A stretch of DNA of 64,000 nt from Alnus glutinosa (Eukaryota > Streptophyta > Magnoliopsida > Fagales > Betulaceae): NCBI RefSeq assembly GCF_958979055.1, contig NC_084888.1:34281804-34345803 (forward strand), read 5' to 3'. Positions 54,290 to 64,000 of the stretch are shown piece after piece. The first letter of the stretch is position 1; every line of letters begins with the position of its first letter. Made by a program: the position numbers and the translations under genes. The notes under the pieces are model-generated. The model saw only the letters and a list, made by a program, of their open reading frames with translations. It had not been told where the DNA came from and did not search any database.

Positions 54290-56737
54290 ATGGCGTCTCT
54301 AACATCCATCGGATTACCCGGAACCCTAACACCTTCCCCCAAAATCCCACTCAAACCCCACCAGTACCCACAATTCAGATCTCTTAAGCAACGCCGATTT
54401 CCCTCTCAAAAAAGGGTCTTTTCCAGAACTGCTATTAAGGCCTCGAACCCAAGCGCACCCCCTGACTCCTCGCCAGGACTGTACTCTGCCCAGAAATTCG
54501 AGCTCACCGCTCGAAACGTGGACTTGGTTCTCGAGGACGTTCGGCCTTATCTCATTGCCGATGGTGGAAACGTCGACGTTGTGTCTGTTGAAGACGGCGT
54601 CGTATCTCTCAAACTCCAAGGTGGCTTGGCTCTTCTTCTTCTTTATTGGTTTATTTTAATTTGAAATTAATTTGATTGGTTGTTTGTTTTGAAAGCAGAG
54701 GTATTGAGTGGCATAGCTTTGTTATTCTAAGTATTGGGCTGCTTTTGTTTTGCTCTTGTGGAGCTTGTTCAAGCAACTCTTTTTTTTTTTTTTTTTCTTT
54801 TTTTTTTTTTTTTTAATATATTGGGGATATCATGGGCTAGGGAGCAATTAATATGATCAAGGTTAAGCACTTAAGCTCCTTATGGCCTTATGTAGGATCA
54901 CAAGCAGTAGTTATGTACCATTTGACAGTTTGTTTAATTTATTGACTCCAAAAGCCAAGTTAACTAGAAATTATTTGTTTTGCTTTGGTTTGGTGATGGG
55001 TGGCATGGATGAAGTTCTAACTCTGCATCATAGAGTGATGTACATCCGAATCATTGTCTAACTCTGATTGAAGAGCCTTTATTTTCTGTCAAATAATCGT
55101 TCAACATGATTTTTAAAGGTAACTAAAACTTGCACAACATCAGATTTCTTTTGAATAGGAAAGAGCCATACAAATATGCTAAAATCGTCAACAAAGGAAA
55201 CATAGATTTATTATTATTGCTGGAACGAATTGGGAAAGGACCCCAGACATCAGTAAAGATTAAATCTAAGGGGATGCAGATACAGAATTACACAGAATTG
55301 GAAGCTGCCTTATTCTGGAGGACACGTTGATGAGAGGAGTTGGTTGACGATTCTGGAGGAGGGATGGCCTAGACACTGATTTCAATTGACCACTGAAGTT
55401 CTTTCTCCAAGAAAAATTGTTGGTGAGGAATAGCTACTTGAAGAAGAGTTCAACGGGAAAAGGCCATTCTTACTCTCGCCGTGAAGGTGGATAGTCATAG
55501 CCCCATACTGGAATCCTTGATGCAGAAAAAACAGGGATGAAACTCAAAATAAACATCATTATCACAAATAAATTGATGAACATAAAGTATATTCTTTGTT
55601 ATTTGTGGAACATGAAGTTTAAGCAAATGCTTATTTTTTGAGGAAAATGAAGAAGTTTGATTAAACGCAATTTAGGATGAAGGCTAACTAGAGGTGGAGA
55701 TGGTTTAGGACGGATGTGGTGTTTTGAGGTGGTGGATGAAGAGGATGAATCTGTGGTAGCCATGGGTGACAAATGTCTAAGGAGCACAGTATTTGGAAAA
55801 GATTTTGGCTTCACGGTTTGGTCATTGGTGATAGCCTTTGTGTTGTATTAATAGAAATAGTCAGAAGAGTTTTTACATGATTCTAATTGCTGTGAGATAG
55901 AAACCTACTGCACATCTACTATTACAAAGTACACTTGTAAGTGAAAACAAATTCTATGTGATATCTTCTCCTTGGTTATCTTGTTCAGCTTTATCTCTTC
56001 CTCTTTTCCCTTGGTGTTCACGTTTCTGCTGTTGATTGTTATCTAGTGACACTTGATCAAATTGTGTCGCATCCAGATCATTGTCCACTCCTTTTTCAGA
56101 AAGATGGAGTAACTGACGTACCTTAAATTGTTAAAGCTTCCACTGAGAAAAATAGGGGAAGAAAAACTAAGATTTTTTTATATGGGTGTATGTTTTTCAT
56201 TTCCATTGTCACACGTATAATTCTTTTATATATTTTAAGAATGTATCACAAACATATGATCCTACTAAACCCGCCTGAGAGTTCTGCGGCATTGAACAAA
56301 TATGCAGGAGCATGTGGGAGCTGTCCTAGCTCAACAACTACAATGACGATGGGGATTGAGCGAGTACTAAAAGAAAAGTTTGGAGATGCAGTGAAGGACA
56401 TTCGTCAAGTAGATGATGGTGAAGTAAGGGAGACAACTGTTGAGGTGAGTTTTACACTGACATCAGGTGATAAGGAAAGAAAGACATTAAGAAATGAGTT
56501 GAATTTCATTTATTGATCATGACATTTCTAGATGCTCTGCAACTGCAGGCAGTAAATGGTCATCTTGACATACTGAGACCAGCCATTAAGAACTATGGTG
56601 GGAGTGTGGAAGTGTTGTCTGTTGAAGGAGGCGATTGCCTTGTAAAGTATGTAGGGCCTGAATCCATTGGAACCGGAGTTAAAGCAGCGATTAAAGAGAA
56701 GTTCCCAGATCTTGTGAATGTTGTATTCACTGACTAG
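54290..56737 (+). CDS. NFU1: Plastid NifU-like iron-sulfur scaffold (NFU1 type)
   Basis: Three exons, 54290-54620, 56308-56444 and 56549-56737, give 218 aa. The N-terminus (MASLTSIGLPGTLT.., rich in Ser/Pro/basic, few acids) is a chloroplast transit peptide of about 50-60 residues. The NFU domain follows (VDLVLEDVRPYLIADGGNVD), and exon 2 brings the cluster-binding CGSC at residues 113-116. A second, degenerate NFU repeat without the Cys pair occupies about 157-218 (VKYVGPESIGTGVKAAIKEK). CNFU proteins assemble and deliver Fe-S clusters in plastids. The ATG at 54290 is preferred over an upstream in-frame start at 54062, which would spoil the transit peptide. Intron 1 (1687 bp) contains a copia remnant. 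Confidence 0.93.
54779..54814. repeat. Poly-T tract in NFU intron 1
   Basis: About 35 T with one C, possibly the tail of a degraded minus-strand retroelement. Confidence 0.85.
55130..55660 (-). pseudogene. Degraded copia pol fragment, antisense in NFU intron 1
   Basis: The minus strand shows broken protease/GAG-pre-integrase text: short stretches such as PTLHVPQ-like and NDVYFEFHP-like residues recoverable only across frame breaks, and CLGHPS-like residues near 55370. The plus-strand ORF at 55130-55330 is a shadow. No intact domain. Confidence 0.55.
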
Positions 56738-57319
56738 GTTGCTCACTATGTTAGAAGCTCAGCTAATTTGTTATATGCTCTGCATTTTCCATCGGTTCAG
56801 GAATCACTTTCCTAGACATAGTTAAACTGCATTCTCTGATGCGAACTTGTCTTGCGCTATATATCTTATACCCTGTTTACAATGGATGTTTCCTCTGGCT
56901 CATAGTCCACAGTCGACGGTTTCCTTGCTTAATGAGTTTGTTATTGTTCCGAATGAGTTTCCCCATCCCTTGTTGGTCTTCAGTAAAAGTTGTTGTCCCA
57001 ATTGGTTCTCTTGGTTGGATAGATGTATATGTAAATTTACCGAGAAATATTGTTTGGATATCTTTTTCGTGCAATTTGGTGCCACTTTGGAGAGCTCTCA
57101 ATTAGTTGACTGTTGGAAAGCTTTAAATCAATCATAGCTCATTATTATTGATAATACAAATCTATCAATGGATCCATAAGATGCTTTTCTAATGCAGCTC
57201 CATTTACGATAGTTAAACGTATTAATTACATCAAAGGCTCTTCTTTTCGGTTTGACTTTGTTGCCTTATCTTAAACTTTGGCTCAAGTTATGGTACAAGT
57301 CCTGGCTAAACAGGTTTTC
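56738..57319. other. Convergent 3' flanks of NFU1 and the membrane-protein gene
   Basis: The two genes converge with 582 bp between stops. Small ORFs on both strands (56839-57137) have no recognisable domains and are taken as UTR chance frames. Confidence 0.6.
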
Positions 57320-58780
57320 CTAGCCAGACTTATTGTCTGTATCAGTAGCAGCAATAATTGATTTCAGCCAGCGTGATAAACTGATCACAAACGGTGTGTA
57401 AACAAAATAGCAAGTTACTGTCCAGCTGACTAACCCCTGCGTACAACAGAAATCTCAAATTTCTCAGAAGAATGAAGATGTTATTGAAAATAAATAAAAA
57501 ATAGCTCTCAGTCGTCTCTATAGTCAATTACCTGACCAAATATTTCTATGTTTGCTTGTGGATAATACCAAAGGTGGAAGAACCTGAATATGAATACCAG
57601 ACAGATCCATCAACACCAATAGATTTTTCAGTTAATGACTGGTGATGTATCCATTGAGAAAGAAGACAGCCTTACTTCATTATAGGGATCTCAGCCAGTG
57701 GGCAGCCAAAACCAACAATGCATGCCAAGGTGAACCCAAGCCATGTCCTGTCCAGGGAAAACCAGATGAATTCTGCTGCTGCAAATAATATGTAGGCCTC
57801 GACATTGTCTGCTACTCCAGCTTTATAAAGTTCAGCACTCAATTCAATAAAAAGCACCAGTGCTCTGAGTTAAACAAGGATGTAGCTGTTATCAAGGAAA
57901 TACATGCTTGCTGACTATTGGAGATAAACTCAACCTCTCCTGTGTAGAAGAGGTTAACGCAATAAATGAGTCTCGCAATCCTAAACAACTTGAAACTAAG
58001 GATAATGACCAACTCATGTTGGAGAAGTAGAGGAGACCGTGAGATCATCTGAAGACTTGAGAGTTCTTATAATTTTTTAATTCTCTTTTGATATATATTC
58101 TGTAAAGATTGTTTCCTACTTACTATACAATACAAACTGATGTAAAACGCTTGAATTATAAATACAATTCAGCCCCTCTAGAATCGTAACCTGGTTGAGG
58201 CATTCTATCAAATACTTTCCGAGTGTGATTTCGTTTACTGACAAACAGGAAAATACTGCATGGTATTAGAAATTAGAGATCAAAGATTACCCACATCAGC
58301 GAAACGGCTGATTTCTCTAGGCTCCCCTCTGAATTCTTTGATGAGGCCCTTTCATCCAAGAAGAGTTGAAGCAGCCCAACAGTGCAGTAAAACAATCCAA
58401 GCAAGAAAGGAACCTAGCAACATTAAAGCATTTTAGGAACAAGGTAAAAATCTGGGAGGCGGATGAGGCTTTCAAACAAGTTCAGGATGGCACCCAGAAT
58501 TTACCCAGATGTTTGTGTGGAGAGGACCAATATTGATTGACCCTTTTTGGTATACCACAAGATTCACCCTGGAATGAAGTCCATCAATAAGAGGACCCAA
58601 GAAGAAACCTGAACCAAAAAGTGAGAGTGAAATGGAACGCCAATGGGTTCTAAGGCTTATACTTGTCTGCTTTTTCAGGCTGCAACGAGGTATAGGCACA
58701 ATTTTTTTGCACTTCGCTTGGTGAGGGTAATTGGAATTGGGAAGAAAGCAAGAGGATCCCAAAGCAATGAAGGCTTGCAT
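57320..58780 (-). CDS. Predicted plastid polytopic membrane protein, possibly INSIG-like
   Basis: Five minus-strand exons, 58780-58505, 58413-58295, 57864-57676, 57583-57532 and 57436-57320, join in frame to 250 aa. The first 50 residues are basic and Ser-rich ([18 protein letters not shown]..), like a transit peptide. About five to six hydrophobic segments follow: [80 protein letters not shown] and [16 protein letters not shown]. The order, with LDRTWLG before a long helix, recalls the insulin-induced gene (INSIG) domain, but this is from memory and uncertain. The exon 2 donor (AT|GTGGGT) is the weakest junction; a TGG|GTAATC alternative would lead to a stop. Function is unknown. Confidence 0.75.
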
Positions 58781-60722
58781 TCTTCAACACCAACATGAAA
58801 TTTCAGCTCTATAAGCAAGTTGGAGACGGTTTTAAATCAGTTCTGCAGTACAGTTTTGAAAGTCCATTAATCCAAGACCACAAACTGAATCGGAGAATCG
58901 AAGCCTGTGCTTCTATTTCTATCCACCGTGCGATGGAAGAAAATGACAAATGCTTGATGGGCTGAAGCCAATTCAACTGGGCCTCTGGGCTTTTAGCGGC
59001 CAACCTACTCCCTTTCTAAGACATCAGGACTCCCAACTCCAAGGCGGCTTCTTAATTACAAAGTAATGGTTCGTCTGGTGTGTGATTTTTAAAAATAAAT
59101 TATGAATATAAAAAAATATATATTTTTTGAAATTATATTTGAATGGTTCAAAATCTGAGACAAGATTAAAAAAATTTAGATAAGTTTCTGAATTGTTCTC
59201 CCCCACTCTACTATTGGATAAAGTTTTCATTTCAATTGGAAAAAAAAAAAAAAAATTGTGACTCACTCGTTTTATTAAATTAACATCTGTCTTTAGATGT
59301 TCTAAAAATATATGCCAGATTTTAAAATAGAGACAACTCTTTCCGAGTAACTTGACAAAATAGTCCCGCAAATTCATGAGAGGGGTTGCCTCCTCATTAG
59401 TGACCAGGCTCAAGAGATTGTTTACCTAAAAAAAAAAAAAAAAAGACAGGTATTTTGAAAACCAAATTTCTTTTTTATCCCCTTTTAATGAATGAATTTG
59501 TATAGAAACTTAAGGATATGTACAATCATAGCCTTCCCCAGATATGGCTTTAACTCATTTATAGATCTTTTTTAAATACCATAAATAGGGACATAACTAG
59601 AAATTTAATTTTAGGGGTGCTAGATTGTATTAGATTTTTTTAGGGGCCAAAAAAAAAAAAGACAAAAAATTTTTATTTTTAATAAATTTAAAGCCTTTTT
59701 TTCACAAATTTTTTTTTTGGGTGAAGGGGCCATGACTCCATCAGCCCCCCTCAAGGTCCGTGGCTAATCATAAGCATAGATATTTTTAAAAATAGACTAA
59801 AAATTTCTTCAAATTGAATTAATGTATTAAACTGACACTAATCCTTAAAACAAATAATGCTTTAACTTTTTTACCACACTTACGTTAGGCTGTCATAGTA
59901 AAAAAGAAAAGCTTTATGAACACTGTTTAGTATTACCTCGATCACTCGCTCTATGGCTCGCACAATGCCACAATGGACTGAATATCTACCCCAAGAAATA
60001 GGTTTTAACTCTTATCTACTGTCGTGATTCTCGAACCATTGAAGGCAACAATGTACTTCAGGAAAAATAAAAGAATAAAAAAATAAACCGAGTGTTAAAA
60101 GTGAATCTTAAACTTACCATAATAGATACAAGTTTAGGGGAATTGGAATATGGGTTATGTGGGATTTGAAAGCTATGACATGCTATATATATGTGCGTTT
60201 GTGTTTGTGTTTGTGTGGTAGGAATATATTTATGTGTATATATATATATATACGTGTACCCATAAAAGAAACTAAGAAGAAACGAAGAAAGACAGAAGGT
60301 AGGGGAGTCACCCATGTCCAGAATCTCTCTTTTCTCCTCCTCTTGCTACATTGTCTTAACTTGACAAATATATATCAGCCCGCGTCACTTACAACTTCTT
60401 GGTTCCTTCCAAAGCCTTTTCTTCACCCATATCTATCTCATATATATTCCCCACAACTTGTTATACTAGTGCATGCTTTGAATTCGCAAGAAAAAGTAGC
60501 ACTTACCTCAACCCACACCGTCTTTGGCTCTTCAACATAGCACCTGCATCTTCAAAACCCAATCTTGTTTTATTTTTATGTGTATGTTTTCCACTTGTTT
60601 GTCATCTTTTTCGTTGGTTTCAAATTTTGCTTATGATTGATTGGTTTATATTGTCTCTGGGAATTCTCTTTCACTCCTTGATTTTCTTGGTTGACGCTGC
60701 TGGGTCTTATTTGCAGTATTCA
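58781..60722. other. Divergent intergenic region
   Basis: 58781-59010 is probably 5' UTR/promoter of the minus-strand membrane-protein gene. 59600-59760 has AGGGGCCA and GGGCCATGACTCCATCAGCCC text, seen commonly in degraded plant retroelements. An AT repeat is at 60237-60252. TCTTATTTGCAG at 60705-60716 looks like the acceptor of a 5' UTR intron for the next gene. Confidence 0.5.
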
Positions 60723-63700
60723 ATGGGACCCATTAGAGGGTTCAAGAAGAGGAAGAAGGCAGAAAAGAAAGTTGACCAAAATGTCTTGGCTGCTTCGTTG
60801 CGCTCCCAACCCCAGCCCTTGGATTGGTGGGATGACTTCTCCCAGAGGATTACTGGTAGGGTCCTTCAATCTCCAATGTTCTGTACTATGCATTTATATA
60901 TACTGTTCGGTTGTTGGTTGGTTTGATTTTTTTTGAGTTTTGTTGATTCGATGCATTGAGATTGGTGCCAGTGGTCATGTCTGGTTTGCTGCTTTTATGA
61001 AGGCGTATGTTTGGATTTCTTTGCCTTCGGTGAAATTTGAAGATATGGGTCAATGCAGTTTTCAGTAATTGGATTGAATTTTTTTTTCTTATATGTTTCG
61101 TTCATGTTTTTCGTGTGTAAAGCATGAGTTATGCAAAATGGCAACTGGTGTGTACTTCTAACAATCTTTTTGCTTATATTACTTGCTTAGCTTCTTCTGG
61201 TCGATTTGTTTGGTTGAGCTTTGCTTTGTCCATACATAGATATTGCTGACAGTGTGGCATTCCTTGCATGATGATTACGAGGGCATTAGCTAGGTTTTTG
61301 TTCTCTGTTCTTGATGAAATTTAAGGACATGGGTTGATTCCAGTTTCGATTGATGAGTATTTCATTCAAATATTCTGGCTATTCACACATTATGACTTTA
61401 ATAATAGTTTATGTATACCTAATAACATTATACAATGAAACACTATTCTTTTTCTTCATTTATATGCGTTATTGAGTTTGTATTGATTCCAAAAAGTGAT
61501 GTTCCTCTTACTGCGCATGTTTGATGAATTGCTAGTGAGGGTATATAAGTTGGTTTTCTTTGTATCTGGGAAACATTAAGACTTGGGACAAAAAAATCCA
61601 GTTTTTAAGAAATAGATTGGTTTCTTGTATTTCTCTTGCAAACCGATGAGATATTGTAAAAATATTGCACTGTGTCTGAATTATTCCACTTATATCCTCG
61701 TATGTATATCTTGAAACGGTAACAGCCTTAGTCTTTGGGCTTCTCTTGTCTATTATATTTTTACTTCCTTTCCTAACGGACTAGGTAGGATCAAAGGAAG
61801 AAAAGTGCACAATTGTTGAATTTTCCATTGACTTTCACATACTGTGATTTAACAATTAAAATGTCATGTTGATTCAGAACAGCCTATGTGCAATGCTGCA
61901 TTGCCCATTATTTGGCATTCCTCAACAAAATTTATAGGAGTCACATAGTATGCATAAGCTTATGCTTACAGTGTGTCTCTATGATCGACGTTAGTATTCT
62001 ATTATGTTGGGAAGGGGTCTATGAGTGGAAAAGTAGGTCTGCTATTTTCTTTATTCAATATTTTTCTGGAAGATTGTTGCCAATATTATGATTTATAATT
62101 TGTAAAAGTTCTCTTTCACTGTTTAATGAAAATGGCCCAAAGTCGATATTGGAAAGAATTGAATGGAAGAAATGGACCACTTCACAAATAGCTTGACAGA
62201 AAAGCATAACTATGGTAGGGGAGGAATGATTGAGCACCTTGTTTGGTTTTTCTTGTTTTGTGTCCTCGGATATAATATAATGCATAGGAGTAGAAAAGTT
62301 GTATTCTGTTAATGTCGAAGGTACGTACTTTAGAGGATGTAATTATCCCAATTCTTCCAATTATCTGCATGTGTTTTGAGACTATCTATTAGTTCCAAAA
62401 ACATAATGTTTTTGGTTATCTTTAAATGAATTGATGATCCTTTTTACGTTTTTCCACTATAAATCATCTACCGGATTTTATTTCCAGATTGTCTGTCTTT
62501 AAAATTTAGATGGGAAGTTGTTCTTATGGTTTCAATACGTGATAGAGCTTCTCCCTCTTGTCTTTAGAATCTCTCTTCTTTAAAATATGTCACTATTATT
62601 GTAAAATTAGAAATCAACTTGTGTTTTCTGTTATTCAAAAACATAAACACCCAGGATAACTTGCTTTTGGAAATGGACCCCTTCTCATACAGTAACACTA
62701 TAACCTAGCAGCAATCTTAAAACGTTTATGCTGTTCATCAAATGGCAATGCATTAGCCCTGCTTTTTTGTATCTCCTGGATGTTCTGAATGATTTTGGGA
62801 CACTTCCAGGCTCTATAGTTTGTTTTGCTTCAATTCTCGAATTAAAAGTTTCTAGACATACAGTTCCAACAAAAAAATGATGCATTTGTAGTGTGTTTAA
62901 AAACTAAAAGAAGGAAGTTTCTTAATTTTTCTTCTTATATTTCAAATTTCTTATTGAAGTGAAAATGATAAATGTGGTATTTCGCCCTGGAAATCCAGAT
63001 TGGGAATATCGTGGTCATCATGTGTCAATATCTAAATTTAATTATTAGTGAGATTGCTTTCCCTACAGTTCCAGGTAATTATAATTAGAACATGTTTAGT
63101 AGTACAAAGTTGATATGCTGTAAAAGAAATAACTAACAAGACATGCTTTGTAACGTTGTCTAGATACAATCTGTTGTTTAACTATGAGGGAATGCTCTTT
63201 TTTTGAAAGTAAATTCATTATGCTTCCATGAATCATTATAATTGAATATGAGTGGACTTCTTAATTTTTACAAGCAAACCCTCTCCTAAAGACAGTGAGG
63301 CATAGGCATAAGTAAACCTACATAGTTATCTAGGACATGAGTTTCTAGTAAGGCAGTGAGGTGTAGGTTTTTAGGTATGTCAGACATTTGATTAACTGTA
63401 AACAAATAAAACTGAAAGATTCAGATATTTTAGATGGGCTGGAGAAACTCATGGAAATGACTCCAGAAAGCATGGCTATTATACAAGAGTGTTGATTCTC
63501 ATCAGTTATGAGCAAAGGATTTTACATAAACATCTAGGCGGATGAAATGATTTTGTGGCATGCTCTTCAGTTTATGGACTTGATTTGCATATGGCAAATG
63601 GAATACAGCAAAATATGAAATACTCATTCTTCTTTCTTTCAATTCAATACAATTTTTCCTTGTCCATGTTTAAAAATATAACCAAATTTTGTTGGTTTTG

Positions 63701-63817
63701 CTTGTATCTGAATACCATTTAGACTAAGTAGGCCATCATCCCCTTTAAATATATGTTGTCTGCCAAGTTAGAACCTCCATCCCTTGCGCATAAATAGGAG
63801 AGAGATAGAGAGAGACC

Positions 63818-63850
<33 letters not shown>

Positions 63851-64000
63851 GCAAAAGAATGTTTCCTTAAAGTTTGGTTTCACCGTGTTCTTTATTTTTT
63901 TTTTTTCCTGAGCGTTTGGTTTCACCATGTTCACATTGTTAAATTACTATGTTCCAATTTTGCCACTTTTCAGGGCCTTTATCTCAATCAAAGAATTCAA
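60723..64000 (+). CDS. ALP1-like domesticated PIF/Harbinger transposase, 5' part
   Basis: Exon 1 (60723-60855) encodes MGPIRGFKKRKKAEKKVDQN, a basic segment, then LDWWDDFSQRITG. After a 3118-bp intron, TTTTCAG at 63967-63973 opens exon 2 (63974 to the window end) with PLSQSKNS in frame. This matches the start of plant ALP1-like proteins, host genes derived from the DDE nuclease of PIF/Harbinger transposons; Arabidopsis ALP1 associates with Polycomb complexes. The DDE domain lies beyond the window, so whether it is catalytic cannot be judged. Family identification rests on about 50 residues but they are characteristic. Confidence 0.75.
63799..63850. repeat. (GA)n microsatellite
   Basis: Imperfect AGAGAG/ATAG run about 125 bp before the ALP1-like exon 2 acceptor; the antisense Ser/Leu-rich ORF there is an artefact. 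Confidence 0.9.

Noticed and set aside
56839-57137. Small ORFs between NFU1 and the membrane-protein gene
   Set aside because: Overlapping frames on both strands in convergent 3' UTR DNA with no recognisable domain.

Overview
This window looks like nuclear DNA of a eudicot plant, probably a woody rosid. The evidence is AT-rich intergenic DNA, GT-AG introns, plant-only gene families (CrRLK1L kinase, TIP aquaporin, SOSEKI, plastid NFU) and a dense load of plant LTR elements, TRIMs, LINEs and MITEs. The A-tailed LINE ends reading ACTTATCAAAAA suggest Fagales (walnut/oak type) to me; that is inference only.

Layout. 1-836: 3' end of a THESEUS/HERCULES-type receptor kinase (+). 5075-6516: three-exon TIP1 aquaporin with a TATA box and an ABRE/G-box upstream. 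7334-17124: a Ty1/copia element with two 229-bp LTRs and a 5-bp target duplication (ATAGA). It is split by about 5 kb of nested DNA (8483-13531) that holds a 134-bp tandem array, a mosaic of Cassandra/TRIM LTRs carrying 5S rRNA-like sequence, and a 660-bp tandem duplication. 17340-18887: three-exon F-box/LRR gene (-). 20721-25273: PHIP1-like protein with two RRMs and a zinc knuckle (+), with LINE pieces in its third intron. 25819-27049: a TIR-bounded segment carrying a broken GRAS (SCL3-like) fragment. 27230-28660: a tandem array broken by a LINE and a MITE.

30038-37351 and 43748-47942: two tandem HSP70 genes with the same exon structure, 618 aa each, both lacking the cytosolic EEVD tail. Their single introns have diverged by insertions. 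The second intron carries a roughly 1.08-kb poly(A)-tailed insert flanked by an 11-bp target duplication; the first gene retains the matching empty site. The insert has broken coding frames that faintly resemble a partitivirus-type coat protein. 50266-52811: SOSEKI polarity gene. 54290-56737: plastid NFU1-type iron-sulfur scaffold gene. 57320-58780: five-exon polytopic membrane protein gene (-), possibly INSIG-like. 60723 to the window end: first exons of a domesticated PIF/Harbinger (ALP1-like) gene.

The genes are independent single-transcript plant loci, not an operon or pathway cluster. The main interest lies in the repeat biology: RNA-derived insertion with an internal empty-site control, gene-fragment capture, nested and recombinant TRIMs, and intron growth in a tandem HSP70 pair. 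Exon boundaries were read by eye from frame, GT-AG sites and family conservation.
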